Source: Pseudomonas citri
GTDB lineage: Bacteria; Pseudomonadota; Gammaproteobacteria; Pseudomonadales; Pseudomonadaceae
Direction: 5' to 3'
DNA length: 64,000 nt
Assembly: GCF_025336485.1 (NCBI RefSeq)
Contig: NZ_JAODAB010000004.1
Span: forward strand, 124,001-188,000
This document shows positions 18,539 through 28,570 of this stretch, piece by piece. The position numbers and the translations under genes are program-made. The notes beneath the pieces are model-generated. The model saw only the letters and a program-made list of their open reading frames with translations. It was not told the origin of the DNA and searched no databases. Within the stretch, counting starts at the first letter, position 1, and each line of letters opens with the position of its first letter.

Positions 18539-19471
18539 CTGAATAAAAAAAATTATAACTGCGTAAGACACGCCATGACACTCACACTCAGCCTTTTGTG
18601 TGTCTGGACATCAGCAGAGGCCGTTGAGAACGGCGTGGTGAGCACGACCTTCGGCGTCAATGATTTCGGTGCCGGTCTCACCCCCCCACCCACTGCAAAC
18701 GGAACGTTAAGCATACGCACTGGCTTCTATTCCTCCAGGATCGTGAAGGACAATCAAGGCAATCGCGTCGATAATGATGTCGACCTTGATCTGCTGAGCA
18801 TCGTACCTTTCTACATACGGATGACGGAAAATACCCTGCTAGGCGCCAATTACGGCTTCGGCATAATTGTACCCTTTTTCAAAATGGATGCTGAGCTCAA
18901 GGTTCAGACGCCTGCCGGCCCCATGAAACTTGAAGCCGATCCGTTTCGCATGTCGGATGCGGTTTTCGTTCCATTGATACTTCAATGGAATGTGTCGCCC
19001 AACTTGTTCGTGAATAGCTATTTTTCTGTCACTGCACCCACTGGTGATTATGACAAGAAACGTCTGGTGTCACCGGGCATTAACCACTGGACCTATTCAC
19101 CAGGGCTGAGCGCCACCTACATTACAGATAGTGGCTTTGAAGTCTCATCGAATTTTCAGGTGGATGTCAGCAGCCGAAATAAAGCCACTGATTACAAAAA
19201 CGGCGTCGAATATCGCCACGAATTTGCGGTCGGACAGCATATTGGCCCCTGGACGGTCGGCTTGGGAGGTTTCTATTACCGTCAAATTAGCGACGATGAC
19301 GCTCCCCATCTAACCACCGGAAACCGCGCAGCAGTCTCGGCACTAGGTCCAGCGGTGGCCTTCTTTAAACCTGGACTACCCCCCATCTCAGCGCACCTTT
19401 ATAAAGAGTTCGATGCACGAAATCGCGCCGAAGGCTATACCTTCGCCGTGCGCGTCTCGCAAAGTTTCTAA
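18539..19471 (+). CDS. Outer-membrane protein, phenol MetA-pathway type, copy 2
   Basis: A 310-aa paralogue of 15678-16610, roughly 85-90% identical, with the same barrel features and terminal VSQSF. The first ATG is at 18575, but an upstream in-frame stretch (CTG AAT AAA ...) encodes LNKKNYNCVRHA. It aligns with the start of copy 1 and supplies the positively charged signal-peptide region. GAGG lies 9 nt before the CTG. I therefore propose CTG at 18539 as the start; an ATG start at 18575 gives 298 aa and cannot be excluded. It lies upstream of DUF4440 and amidase 2, probably one operon. Confidence 0.75.
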   Translation: MNKKNYNCVRHAMTLTLSLLCVWTSAEAVENGVVSTTFGVNDFGAGLTPPPTANGTLSIRTGFYSSRIVKDNQGNRVDNDVDLDLLSIVPFYIRMTENTLLGANYGFGIIVPFFKMDAELKVQTPAGPMKLEADPFRMSDAVFVPLILQWNVSPNLFVNSYFSVTAPTGDYDKKRLVSPGINHWTYSPGLSATYITDSGFEVSSNFQVDVSSRNKATDYKNGVEYRHEFAVGQHIGPWTVGLGGFYYRQISDDDAPHLTTGNRAAVSALGPAVAFFKPGLPPISAHLYKEFDARNRAEGYTFAVRVSQSF

Positions 19472-19595
19472 GTAAAGACAACAACTACATAGCTTCAGAA
19501 AATGCCGAAATTTTAAGAAACCAATTTTCTAGCGATTTTTTTACTTGGGCAGGCCATCGGGCCACTTACGAATATAGATCAAAAGAGAGAACACC

Positions 19596-19997
19596 ATGAA
19601 CCTTAAAGAGCAGATCCAGAACGCCGAACATGAATTAGCCACTGCAGTAGCTAGTCAGAACAGCCAGAACGTAGCCGCACTGTACACGAGGGACGCGTGC
19701 TTTCTTCCTGATGGCGCACCCACTCTTATAGGCCAATCTGCCATTGCTGAATTCTTCGAAGGGCTTTTTGCCAAAGGCATCATAGGTGGCGCCTTCACAA
19801 CCTTGGATGTCGACGGCGATGAGCATGCGGCAACAGAAATAGGTGCTTTCGAATTATTTGCGCAAACACCCCAAGGTCAACGCGTCACGGCTGTAGCGGG
19901 ACGTTATCTGGTCACCTGGAAACGTCTCAATGGTGTCTGGCGACTACACCGAGATGTAGTGAGTCGCGACCATCTGCCAGACGACATTCAGGCATGA
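19596..19997 (+). CDS. SnoaL-like/DUF4440 family protein
   Basis: A 133-aa NTF2-fold protein. It begins with a helical segment (NAEHELATAVASQNSQNVAA) and ends with a strand-rich half (GRYLVTWKRLNGVWRLHRDV). Such proteins include ketosteroid-isomerase-like enzymes and small binding proteins; many have no known activity. Its stop overlaps an ATG of the amidase frame (ATGA at 19994-19997), consistent with coupling. The copy in unit 1 is reduced to a fragment, so the protein is either dispensable or shared by both amidases. Confidence 0.8.
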   Translation: MNLKEQIQNAEHELATAVASQNSQNVAALYTRDACFLPDGAPTLIGQSAIAEFFEGLFAKGIIGGAFTTLDVDGDEHAATEIGAFELFAQTPQGQRVTAVAGRYLVTWKRLNGVWRLHRDVVSRDHLPDDIQA

Positions 19998-20026
19998 CGC
20001 ATTCGATCACACAAAAGGTAGAATCG

Positions 20027-21466
20027 ATGACTAACGATACTCAGCACATCTCAAACGCCCTTTGGTCGTGGAGCGCAGTAGATCTGGCCAAGGGGATCAG
20101 AACTCGACAACTATCGTCCCGTGAGGTTGTTGAGAGTTGTCTTGAGCGTATCGACGCGATAAACCCCATCATCAACGCCTTCACCGAGGTCAATCACGAA
20201 CAAGCTTTAGCCGCGGCAGATGAGGCCGATCGCGCCGTTGCCTCCGGAGATGTGCTTGGGCCGCTGCATGGCGTTCCGCTTTCGACCAAAGTCAACATTG
20301 ATCAGCGTGGCCACGCTACTACCAACGGGGTCACTCTATTTGCTGGCAACATCGCCACCGAGGACTCCCCATCAATTGCCAAGGTGCGTCAAGCCGGCGC
20401 CGTACTCACCGCACGAAGCAATGTACCCGCCTTCTCGCTACGCTGGTTCTCCAATAACAACTTGCATGGAGACACCCTCAATCCTTGGAACAAAGGCCAT
20501 ACGCCTGGCGGTTCAAGTGGCGGTGCTGCTGCAGCCGTTGCAGCCGGCATGATGCCAATTGCAATCGGTAACGACCTTGGCGGCTCAATCCGGCACCCCG
20601 CCTATTGCTGTGGTGTGACAGGAATCAGACCGACGGTTGGACGCGTTCCTCGTTGGTTTGGCCCTAAAAACCTCGATCAGCCCTTTTGTGTGCAAGTCAT
20701 GGCGACCGACGGACCTATTGCACGTAGCGTCGCAGATTTGCGGCTCGCACTTTCGGCTATGAGTGGTTTTGATCCAAAGGATTTGTTATCGCTTCCTTTG
20801 TCTTACAACACACAAAACTCGCAGAACTTGAAGCGTGTTGGGTTACTGCGTAAATCCGCTGAAGTAACAATCACACCGGAGGTCTCGGCGGCGCTAGACC
20901 GAGCAGCAGATTATCTCTCTGACGCGGGCTATATCGTCGAAGAAATCGAACTGCCCTTCCTGGAGGAAGCCTACCGCCTTTGGTATCTGCTTGCGTTAGA
21001 GGAGTTTCGTGAAATGCTTCCACTCATGGAGCAAGCGGGAGACCAAGGCGCGTTAACAGCGATAAAGTACTTCTTTGAAGTGGCAAGTGATTGGTGGGGC
21101 ACTCAGCCCACATTGAGCGACTACATGCACGGCTACGCAAGACGTGGAAGCCTGATAGCTCAACTGCAAACATTGCTGGAAACCTATCCAGTCGTATTGC
21201 TTCCCGTCTCTGCCGAACAGGCATTCACGCAGAACGTCGACATCGAAAGTGTCGAGAGCATGCGTCGAGTAATGAAAGCCAACTGGTCGATGATGGGGAT
21301 CGCCAATCTGGGCTTTCCAGCCATGTCTGTCCCTGTCGGCATTGAGAACGGACTACCCTGCGGTGTGCAATTGCTTGGTCGACGCTATCGCGAGTGTGAC
21401 CTGTTTGACGCTGCGCAGATCATTGAGGCAAGTGCAGGTCGACTAACGCCGATCGACCCTCGTTGA
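20027..21466 (+). CDS. Amidase signature family hydrolase, copy 2
   Basis: A 479-aa amidase with the full catalytic triad: Lys near residue 88 in LSTKVN, cis-Ser near 163 in TPGGSSGG, Ser near 187 in GNDLGGSIRHP. I chose ATG 20027, which has AAGGTAG upstream and aligns with the start of copy 1. ATG 19994, overlapping the previous stop, would add 11 residues and is a real alternative. Many silent differences from copy 1 and a lower GC third-position feel indicate long divergence. A terminator-like hairpin follows. It is likely the active partner of the intact SnoaL protein. Confidence 0.88.
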   Translation: MTNDTQHISNALWSWSAVDLAKGIRTRQLSSREVVESCLERIDAINPIINAFTEVNHEQALAAADEADRAVASGDVLGPLHGVPLSTKVNIDQRGHATTNGVTLFAGNIATEDSPSIAKVRQAGAVLTARSNVPAFSLRWFSNNNLHGDTLNPWNKGHTPGGSSGGAAAAVAAGMMPIAIGNDLGGSIRHPAYCCGVTGIRPTVGRVPRWFGPKNLDQPFCVQVMATDGPIARSVADLRLALSAMSGFDPKDLLSLPLSYNTQNSQNLKRVGLLRKSAEVTITPEVSAALDRAADYLSDAGYIVEEIELPFLEEAYRLWYLLALEEFREMLPLMEQAGDQGALTAIKYFFEVASDWWGTQPTLSDYMHGYARRGSLIAQLQTLLETYPVVLLPVSAEQAFTQNVDIESVESMRRVMKANWSMMGIANLGFPAMSVPVGIENGLPCGVQLLGRRYRECDLFDAAQIIEASAGRLTPIDPR

Positions 21467-21487
21467 GTAGGTAACATTAAATACCCA

Positions 21488-21521
21488 GTCGGGCACGTCA
21501 GCAAAAAACGATGTGCCTGAC
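21488..21521 (+). terminator. Hairpin after amidase copy 2
   Basis: GTCGGGCACGTC (21488-21499) pairs with GATGTGCCTGAC (21510-21521), a 12-bp stem with two G-U pairs and a 10-nt A-rich loop. No T-run follows, so strength is uncertain. It separates the amidase from the convergent PAS chemoreceptor. The rest of 21522-21758 shows no gene. Confidence 0.45.
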
Positions 21522-21758
21522 CATCCTTTCATCAGAGGAAACAAGCTAACTATTAATAGCCTACCAATCCATTGCGAAATACTAACCGCATGGAAGCGTA
21601 CGTCACTAGAGCTACTAATATAACCTAGTCCCCTTTCCCCCTTACTATAAGAAAGTCGTCTCTTTGGATAGCTCAGTTTTCTTGTAAAACTTTCTCGCCC
21701 TATCAATAAAGCAAACCCACCACGCATCGCCCCGCCGCTGCTTCCCCTCGAAGCAGAA

Positions 21759-23075
21759 TCACTTGCTCATCATGCTGGTCGCTTCCTGCGTGGCTTCAGT
21801 GGTTCGGGTAGCAAGTTTCCTGACTTCATCGGCCACCACCGCAAATCCGCGCCCAGCCTCGCCCGCTCGGGCTGCTTCAATAGCAGCGTTGAGTGCAAGC
21901 AAATTGGTTTGGCTGGCAATGCTCTGGATAGTGCCCACAATTTGCGTCAGCTGAGCAATGTTCTGCTCCAGCTTCTGCTGATGCTTGGCTTCGGTTTCGC
22001 GCAACTGTTCTTGTTCGTGCTGGAAATGGATGTCTACCAGCGCACCAACCGCTCGCAGTGGTGTGCCGCGCTCATCCCTACGGGTTTGGCCACGGGCGCG
22101 GAACCAGCGGAACTCACCGCTCTTGAGCTTGAGCCGATATTGAATGTCGAACGCGGTTCTGCCGGAGCGGTCATTCAAATGCTCAACTAATGCCGTCAGG
22201 CTGCGCTCCTTGTCCTCGGGGTGCAGGCGTGAAGTCCAGCTTTCGAGTACATCCGGAAACTCTTCGACTGTCTCAAAACCAAGCAGGCGGCGGAATTGCA
22301 GAGACCACCATATAGGGTTTCGTGGGTTAACCGGATCGCCAGCGATCACTTCCATGTCCCATAGACCATCGGTTAGCAACTCGCGGGAAAGCTCGAACCG
22401 GGTAAGGGTCACATCCAGCGCTCTTTCGCGTTCCCAGTCATCATGAATATCCCGTATCGATCCGGCGATCCGGATAGGCACGCCTTGCAGGTCGCGCAGC
22501 GTTTCGCCTTGTGAGAAGAACCAGCGGTACCCACCGCCCTTCAATGCCATCCGGATATTCACGCGATACGGTGTCTTCCCGGACTTATCATTCAAGTGTC
22601 GGCCAAACGCCTCAAACGCGGTTAGTCTGTCATCTGGGTGCATGCGATCAGACCAGCTGGATATGGCATTGGGAAATTCGCGCTCGTCGCTAAAACCCAG
22701 CAACTCACGCAATGTCTGTGACATCCAGCAGATGTTGTTCGGGCTCATTGGATCACCACCGACCACCTCCACGTCCCACAGACCTTCGTTGGACGCACGG
22801 TTGATAAGGTCAAAACGCTCCCTTTGGGCTTCAATCTTGTTCTCAGCCGCTGACAATAGCGCACGAGCTGCCTCAAGCTCAGCTTCCAATAAACTGACGT
22901 GTGTCATCAGTCCCTTTTCTCTACTGGCTGCGCTCTCCCATGCGCGCTTGAGTTCTTGATCCCTGGCGCTTGCGCGGAACTCGGGTTGGTCTTGCTTACC
23001 CTCTAAAGCCGCGATGAGCTGCAGGCGAGTTTTTCGATCACCGCGCAAACCTGGAAGACTGAACATTGTGGGCAT
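21759..23075 (-). CDS. Soluble chemoreceptor with two PAS domains
   Basis: A 438-aa protein without membrane segments. An N-terminal coiled coil (about 45-88) is followed by two PAS_3-type domains (about 90-205 and 215-335, each with a LLGF...FP...W..R.HP.D pattern). A shortened methyl-accepting signalling domain carries the tip [20 protein letters not shown] near 390. The signalling part is only about 90 residues, as in small cytoplasmic Aer/BdlA-like receptors. PAS domains of this class often bind FAD, haem or small ligands; the cofactor is not visible. It is the last gene of the leftward catabolic run, suggesting taxis linked to metabolism of the substrate. Confidence 0.85.
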   Translation of the reverse strand: MPTMFSLPGLRGDRKTRLQLIAALEGKQDQPEFRASARDQELKRAWESAASREKGLMTHVSLLEAELEAARALLSAAENKIEAQRERFDLINRASNEGLWDVEVVGGDPMSPNNICWMSQTLRELLGFSDEREFPNAISSWSDRMHPDDRLTAFEAFGRHLNDKSGKTPYRVNIRMALKGGGYRWFFSQGETLRDLQGVPIRIAGSIRDIHDDWERERALDVTLTRFELSRELLTDGLWDMEVIAGDPVNPRNPIWWSLQFRRLLGFETVEEFPDVLESWTSRLHPEDKERSLTALVEHLNDRSGRTAFDIQYRLKLKSGEFRWFRARGQTRRDERGTPLRAVGALVDIHFQHEQEQLRETEAKHQQKLEQNIAQLTQIVGTIQSIASQTNLLALNAAIEAARAGEAGRGFAVVADEVRKLATRTTEATQEATSMMSK

Positions 23076-23213
23076 GCTCTTCTTATTGGATGAGTTCTAA
23101 AGCACCTACAGGTGCTTGTGATACCGTCACAGCACATATTTTATGTATAGATACAGCCGGGATTTCGCTGAGGGCAGCTCACTATCTTCAATAATCCCTG
23201 GAACAGCAGCCGC

Positions 23214-23238
23214 GCGGGGCAGGCGCGAATGGCCCCGC
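23214..23238 (-). terminator. GC-rich hairpin after the enoyl-CoA hydratase gene
   Basis: GCGGGGC (23214-23220) and GCCCCGC (23232-23238) form a perfect 7-bp stem with an 11-nt loop just past the enoyl-CoA hydratase stop. There is no T-run. It may end or attenuate the operon before the PAS chemoreceptor. Confidence 0.35.
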
Positions 23239-23241
23239 TCA

Positions 23242-23991
23242 CTAGTCACCGCCCATAAACGCGCGAAGAGCGCGTTGTGCTTCACTCGCGCGAAGACAGT
23301 CCATGAATTGATCGACTTCGCTGTCGATGACCTTGGCAAGGGGCTGTCCCGGGTTCAATTTCATCATCGCTTTGGTCTGCTGTAATGCGAGTGGCGGTTT
23401 TCCAGCCAACAACTCTGCCATTGCCCAGCTTCGAACAATCAGTTGTTCCGTCGACAAAACGGCATTAACAATCCCCAATCGCTCGGCACTCGCAGCATCG
23501 AAGCCGCTTCCGGTCATCAGCAGCTCCGATGCGCGCCGATGGCCCAACATCAAGGGGAGCAGCGCGCTGCTCCCGCCTTCGGGTACCAGGCCAAGGTCCA
23601 CGAATGGAAGTCGGAAACGCGCGTCGGTTGCTGCGTAAACAAAATCAAAATGGAGTAGCATCGTTACCCCAATGCCTACTGCAATCCCATTCACTGCTGC
23701 TACCACCGGCTTTCTCTGACGATTCAACTGCTGCAAGAAAAGGCGTGCAGGGCTATCCAAAGCCCCATGCCGCGCCGCCGCCAAAAAATCTCCAATATCG
23801 TTGCCAGCGCAAAAACTGTCACCGGTGCCGGTAATATGAATGACTGCGACTGTATCGTCCTTATCACCCTGCACGAATAGACGGGTCAACGCTTCGTACA
23901 TTGCCGTACTAAGAGCGTTCTTTTTTCCCGCTCGATTGAGGGTGATCGAAAGTATTGTTCCAATGCATTCGCTTTGAATAAGCTCGTCCAT
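23242..23991 (-). CDS. Enoyl-CoA hydratase/isomerase family protein
   Basis: A 249-aa crotonase-fold enzyme. The oxyanion-hole segments are SFCAGNDIGDF (near 60) and AVNGIAVGIG (near 100-108). The two glutamates that catalyse hydration in rat enoyl-CoA hydratase are absent: T110 and F130 stand at those positions. A glutamate is present in GLVPEGGSS (E138), the arrangement of delta3,delta2-enoyl-CoA isomerases such as yeast Eci1. I therefore favour a double-bond isomerase in beta-oxidation of an unsaturated acyl-CoA. It follows the thiolase gene in the same direction (gap 106 bp). Confidence 0.85.
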   Translation of the reverse strand: MDELIQSECIGTILSITLNRAGKKNALSTAMYEALTRLFVQGDKDDTVAVIHITGTGDSFCAGNDIGDFLAAARHGALDSPARLFLQQLNRQRKPVVAAVNGIAVGIGVTMLLHFDFVYAATDARFRLPFVDLGLVPEGGSSALLPLMLGHRRASELLMTGSGFDAASAERLGIVNAVLSTEQLIVRSWAMAELLAGKPPLALQQTKAMMKLNPGQPLAKVIDSEVDQFMDCLRASEAQRALRAFMGGD

Positions 23992-24097
23992 TCCGTTTTA
24001 TCGCACCTTTGGTAAGTGGGTGAATCACTCCGTGCCATCGATGGCCACCAGCGTTCAACGGATTACTCTTGCCACCCCAACTGCCAACCAATTTTAT

Positions 24098-25282
24098 TTA
24101 GAGACGCTCAAACAGCGCGGCAATGCCTTGTCCACCACCGATACAAAGGCTAACCACCGCGAAGCGCCCCTTAATGCGCGCCAACTCGTGCAATGCCTTC
24201 ACGGTAATTACCGCACCCGTGGCACCGATAGGATGACCAAGCGAGATGCCGCTGCCGTTGGGGTTGAGTTTGTCACCGGGAATACCCAACTCTTTTGCCA
24301 CCGCCAATGCCTGGGCGGCAAACGCCTCATTGACTTCCCATAGATCGATATCGCTCACCACTAGGTTGGCGTTCTCCAGCAACTGCCGGATAGCCGGCAC
24401 CGGTCCAATACCCATGTATTTAGGATCCACTCCCGCAAAGCTATAACCCACCAATCTGGCCATGGGCTTAAGCCCCCGTGCCTCAGCCTCCCCCCGCTCC
24501 ATCAACACCAGCGCCGCAGCCGCATCGTTGAGGCCGGAGGCGTTACCGGCAGTGACTGTTCCATCCCGTTTGAATACCGGCTTGAGCGCAGCCATATCTT
24601 CAACCGTACAGTTATGGCGAACATGTTCATCCGTATCGAACAGCGTTACCCCTTTGCGGGACTTCAATTCGACTGGCACGATCTGCTCTTTGAAAAAGCC
24701 TTGCTCGATGGCGCGCTGGGCGCGATTGTGGCTTTCGTACGCTGCTTGATCCTGTTCCTGGCGGCTGATGGTCCACTTTTGCGCAATGTTTTCTGCAGTC
24801 ATCCCCATATGCACATTTTCGAACGGGCAGTGCAGCACTCCCACCATGGCATCTACCAATTGACCATTACCCATTCGGTAACCAAAACGGGCGTTGGGTA
24901 CCCAGTAAGGCACGCGACTCATATTCTCCGCACCACCCGCCACCGCAACGCTACAAACGCCGGTCTCTATCTGCTGGGCAGCGGTAATCACCGCCTGCAG
25001 GCCACTGCCGCACAGGCGATTGACAGTGACAGCGGGTGTTATGTGCGCCAGTCCACCCTTAAGGGCGGCCACTCGCGCCATGTATGCATCAGAAGCCTCA
25101 GTGTAAATAACATGGCCAAATACGCAGTGCCCGACTGTTTCAGGTGCGATACCTGCACGCGCGACCGCTTCACGTACTACGAGCCCTGCGAGCTCACCAG
25201 GCGGCTCCGCTTTGAGGCTTCCACCCAATGTACCGATGGCTGTGCGTACTCCACTCAGTACCACCACCTCATGCATTTTCAT
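24098..25282 (-). CDS. Acetyl-CoA C-acyltransferase (thiolase)
   Basis: A 394-aa thiolase of the usual length. It cleaves 3-ketoacyl-CoA with CoA to give acetyl-CoA (or propionyl-CoA) plus a shortened acyl-CoA. Catalytic residues are visible: C91 in NRLCGSGLQ, H350 in SLGHPIGATG and C380 in LCIGGGQG. The start at 25282 has GAGGAA 7 nt upstream. Biosynthetic (acetoacetyl-CoA, BktB-like) and degradative forms are hard to separate by eye; the context of acyl-CoA synthetase, ACADs and enoyl-CoA enzyme favours degradation. A fragment of a second thiolase is at 55969-56091. Confidence 0.88.
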   Translation of the reverse strand: MKMHEVVVLSGVRTAIGTLGGSLKAEPPGELAGLVVREAVARAGIAPETVGHCVFGHVIYTEASDAYMARVAALKGGLAHITPAVTVNRLCGSGLQAVITAAQQIETGVCSVAVAGGAENMSRVPYWVPNARFGYRMGNGQLVDAMVGVLHCPFENVHMGMTAENIAQKWTISRQEQDQAAYESHNRAQRAIEQGFFKEQIVPVELKSRKGVTLFDTDEHVRHNCTVEDMAALKPVFKRDGTVTAGNASGLNDAAAALVLMERGEAEARGLKPMARLVGYSFAGVDPKYMGIGPVPAIRQLLENANLVVSDIDLWEVNEAFAAQALAVAKELGIPGDKLNPNGSGISLGHPIGATGAVITVKALHELARIKGRFAVVSLCIGGGQGIAALFERL

Positions 25283-25416
25283 GAATAAATTCCTCGGTGC
25301 GCCAACGTCGGTCGGCTAAAAAATCGACATGATCAAATTTATGACGACCGCCGTACTGCCCAACTGCCAAGTCCCAAATTTCACTCTTTGAAGTCTCAAT
25401 GCAGCCAGAAAAATAC

Positions 25417-26823
25417 TCAGAAGTTCAATAATTTCAGCACTGCATCAACGCTGTCCTTGGCATCCCCGAATAGCATGCGTGTGTTATTTTTATAGAACAG
25501 TGGATTATCGACGCCAGCGTAGCCGGAGCTCATGCCACGCTTGAGCACGATCGTGTTTTTTCCTTTCCAAGGCTCCAGCACCGGCATTCCGGCGATGGGA
25601 CTATCAGCCTCTTCTTGCGCCGCCGGGTTAACGATATCGTTGGCACCGATCACGATCGAGACATCCACGTTGGGGAAGTCTTCGTTGATCTCATCCATTT
25701 CGTAGACTATGTCGTAGGGCACCTTGGCTTCTGCGAGTAGAACGTTCATGTGGCCCGGCATGCGGCCGGCCACGGGGTGAATACCAAAGCGCACCTTGAC
25801 GCCATTCTCACGTAATTTCTTGGCAATTTCGTACACGCTATGCTGCGCTTGGGCAACTGCCATACCATAGCCCGGCAAGATCATCACATTCTTGGCGCCG
25901 CCCAACAGATCGGCCGTCTCTTGGGCATCGATTGCCTGAACCTCGCCGGCTACGCCTGCCGGACTTGCCGAGCCAACGCCCTTGCTTGAGCCGGCACCGA
26001 AGCCACCGAGGATGACGTTGATGAACTTGCGATTCATCGCCTTGCACATGATGTAGCTGAGAATGGCACCGCTTGAGCCCACCAGGGCGCCGACCACAAT
26101 CAGCAAATCATTGCCGAGCATGAAGCCCATAGCTGCCGCGGCCCAGCCGGAATAGCTGTTGAGCATCGATACCACCACCGGCATGTCAGCGCCGCCGATC
26201 GCAACGACCATATGTACACCGAATACCAGCGCGACCAGGGTCATCAGCACCAACCAGACTAAACCATCGCCCGCGACTGAGCCTTCGATGAAGAACATCC
26301 CGAACAGGATCGCCAACACGGCCATGCCCGCATTGAATAGATGACGGCCCGGAAGCTGCAGCGGCTTGCCACTGATTCTGGCGCTGAGCTTAAGGTAGGC
26401 GGCGACAGAACCGGAGAAAGTCACTGCACCGATCAGAATGCCTATATAGGTCTCGACATCATGGATGGTCTTCTCGACATTGTTAATGACACTGCCATGG
26501 TCCATTGCGTTGGCATACCCGACCAAAACCGCTGCCAAGCCGACCAGGCTATGAAGGATCGCAACCAACTCCGGCATCTGAGTCATTTCGACTTTTTTTG
26601 CCAAATACCAGCCGATACCCCCGCCTGCGACCATGCCGGCGATCAGGAAGTATTGGTTATGGGCCACCAAGCCGAAGACGGTGACTGCTATCGCCAGACC
26701 CGTACCCAACATCCCGTAAAGGTTGCCCCGACGCGCACTTTCCTGATGGCGCAGACCGCCCAGGGCCAGGATAAAGAGTGCGCTGGCACCAATGTATGAA
26801 GCTGTGATGACACCTGTATTCAT
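25417..26823 (-). CDS. pntB: NAD(P) transhydrogenase subunit beta
   Basis: A 468-aa membrane protein close in length to E. coli PntB (462). The first ~270 residues contain a series of membrane helices. The C-terminal NADP-binding domain III shows [34 protein letters not shown] and [10 protein letters not shown]. With PntA it couples proton entry to hydride transfer from NADH to NADP, making NADPH. pntA precedes it with an 11-bp gap. Placement in a catabolic operon suggests NADPH supply for the flavin monooxygenase. Confidence 0.95.
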   Translation of the reverse strand: MNTGVITASYIGASALFILALGGLRHQESARRGNLYGMLGTGLAIAVTVFGLVAHNQYFLIAGMVAGGGIGWYLAKKVEMTQMPELVAILHSLVGLAAVLVGYANAMDHGSVINNVEKTIHDVETYIGILIGAVTFSGSVAAYLKLSARISGKPLQLPGRHLFNAGMAVLAILFGMFFIEGSVAGDGLVWLVLMTLVALVFGVHMVVAIGGADMPVVVSMLNSYSGWAAAAMGFMLGNDLLIVVGALVGSSGAILSYIMCKAMNRKFINVILGGFGAGSSKGVGSASPAGVAGEVQAIDAQETADLLGGAKNVMILPGYGMAVAQAQHSVYEIAKKLRENGVKVRFGIHPVAGRMPGHMNVLLAEAKVPYDIVYEMDEINEDFPNVDVSIVIGANDIVNPAAQEEADSPIAGMPVLEPWKGKNTIVLKRGMSSGYAGVDNPLFYKNNTRMLFGDAKDSVDAVLKLLNF

Positions 26824-26834
26824 CTTAGGGAACC

Positions 26835-28412
26835 TTATTTGCGGAACATCCGCAGCATTCGCTGGGTAACGGCGAAGCCACCGACGATATTGATGCTGGT
26901 GAGAAATACGGCCAACGCCGCAAGTATCACCACCGGCTGACTGTTACTGGATATCTGGATTAGCGCGCCGATGACGATGATGCTACTGATCGCGTTGGTG
27001 AGGCTCATCAGGGGTGTGTGCAGCGAATGGGATACACCCCAGATCACCATGTAACCGACAAAGCAGGACAGCATGAACACTGTCAGGTGGGCCATGAACG
27101 CCGGCGGTGCCACTGAGCCAAGACCTAACAGCGCAATGCCTGCCAGTGCTAGCGGCGCAAGAAATGTCAGCGGACTTGCCGGCTTGGGTTCGGCTTTTTG
27201 CAGTACTGCGTTGGCCTTATTGTCCGTATCAACCTTGGGGGCGACCGACAGGCGCGGTGCGGGCGGTGGCCAGGTCACTAGACCTTCCTTGACTACCGTT
27301 GCACCCCGGATCACTTCGTCATTCATATTGACGAAAATCTCACCGTTCTTCTCAGGGCACAGCTCCGTCAGCAAGTGGCGCAGGTTGGTGGCATACAACT
27401 GGCTGGACTGCGCTGCCAAGCGGCTGGGTAGATTGGTGTAACCGATCAAGGTGACGCCGTGCCTTACAACCACCTCGTTGGCGACCGTCAGTTTGCAGTT
27501 ACCACCTGCCTCCGCCGCCAGATCGACGATGACACTACCCCGCTTCATGCTGGAAACCATTTCCTCGGTGATCAACTCAGGGGCAGGTTTTCCCGGGATC
27601 AGGGCGGTGGTGATGATGATGTCGACATCCTTGGCCTGCTCAGCGAACAACTCCATTTCAGCTTTGATGAATTCTGGGCTCATGGTCTTGGCGTAACCGC
27701 CTTGGCCGCTGCCGTCCTCACCCTCGAAATTGAGCATCAAGAACTCGCCGTCCATGCTCTCGACTTGTTCTTTGACCTCGGGACGAGTGTCGAACGCACG
27801 CACAATGGCGCCCATACTTTTGGCCGTGCCGATGGCGGCCAAACCCGCGACACCGGCACCGATCACCAGCACCTTGGCCGGCGGGATCTTGCCGGCGGCA
27901 GTGATCTGGCCGGTGAAAAAGCGACCGAAGTGCTGTGCTGCCTCGACTACGGCACGGTAGCCGGCGATGTTGGCCATGGAGCTCAGGGCATCCATTTTCT
28001 GAGCGCGGGAAATACGAGGTACCGAGTCCATCGACAACGCCGTGACGCCTCGACGGGACAGCTCTTTTAGCATCTCGGGGTTCTGGGCCGGATACAGGAA
28101 GCTGATCAAGGTTTGCCCCTTGCCCAGAAGCTCTACACCATAAAAACCCAATTCCGGATGCTCAATCGGTGGGCGTACCTTCATGACGATATCGGATGTG
28201 CGCCATAGCTCTTTCGGATCTTCGATAATGTCCACGCCCGCTTCACGAAACTGATCATCGTCGAAATTGGCCAGTGCACCGGCGCCGGTTTCAATGGCCA
28301 AACTGAAGCCTAGCGCCTTCAACTGTCTGGCGACTTCCGGGGTCAGTGCTACGCGCGCTTCCCCTTCGTCTATCTCCTTCGGAACACCTATTCGCATCGG
28401 ATTCAAATTCAT
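26835..28412 (-). CDS. pntA: NAD(P) transhydrogenase subunit alpha, single-chain form
   Basis: A 525-aa protein with the NAD-binding domain I (about 1-380; [19 protein letters not shown] start and [18 protein letters not shown]ossmann loop). Four membrane helices at the C-terminus end [11 protein letters not shown], as in E. coli PntA. Many Pseudomonas genomes carry this subunit as two genes (PntAA and PntAB); here it is fused, as in enterobacteria. GGAGAG precedes the start at 28412. It forms the transhydrogenase with PntB. Whether another chromosomal pnt set exists cannot be seen. Confidence 0.95.
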   Translation of the reverse strand: MNLNPMRIGVPKEIDEGEARVALTPEVARQLKALGFSLAIETGAGALANFDDDQFREAGVDIIEDPKELWRTSDIVMKVRPPIEHPELGFYGVELLGKGQTLISFLYPAQNPEMLKELSRRGVTALSMDSVPRISRAQKMDALSSMANIAGYRAVVEAAQHFGRFFTGQITAAGKIPPAKVLVIGAGVAGLAAIGTAKSMGAIVRAFDTRPEVKEQVESMDGEFLMLNFEGEDGSGQGGYAKTMSPEFIKAEMELFAEQAKDVDIIITTALIPGKPAPELITEEMVSSMKRGSVIVDLAAEAGGNCKLTVANEVVVRHGVTLIGYTNLPSRLAAQSSQLYATNLRHLLTELCPEKNGEIFVNMNDEVIRGATVVKEGLVTWPPPAPRLSVAPKVDTDNKANAVLQKAEPKPASPLTFLAPLALAGIALLGLGSVAPPAFMAHLTVFMLSCFVGYMVIWGVSHSLHTPLMSLTNAISSIIVIGALIQISSNSQPVVILAALAVFLTSINIVGGFAVTQRMLRMFRK

Positions 28413-28570
28413 TATTTAACTCTCCGAGTACATTTAAAAACCACGACACAAAGCAATTTCGGAAAACCCGAAAGTTGCTGAGAGCGCGTTATTGATAAGA
28501 AAAACCAGGTAAAAACTGTTATCAGTCTTTTCGTTTGCCTTCAAACAAGGCCTATTCAGACCACCGCCAG

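Larger units (their letters stand above)
18300..21466 (+). repeat. Tandem unit 2 (AraC remnant, porin-like, DUF4440, amidase)
   Basis: Second copy of the unit starting near 15480, in the same orientation, directly following amidase copy 1. Gene content and decay pattern are complementary to unit 1. Confidence 0.85.
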
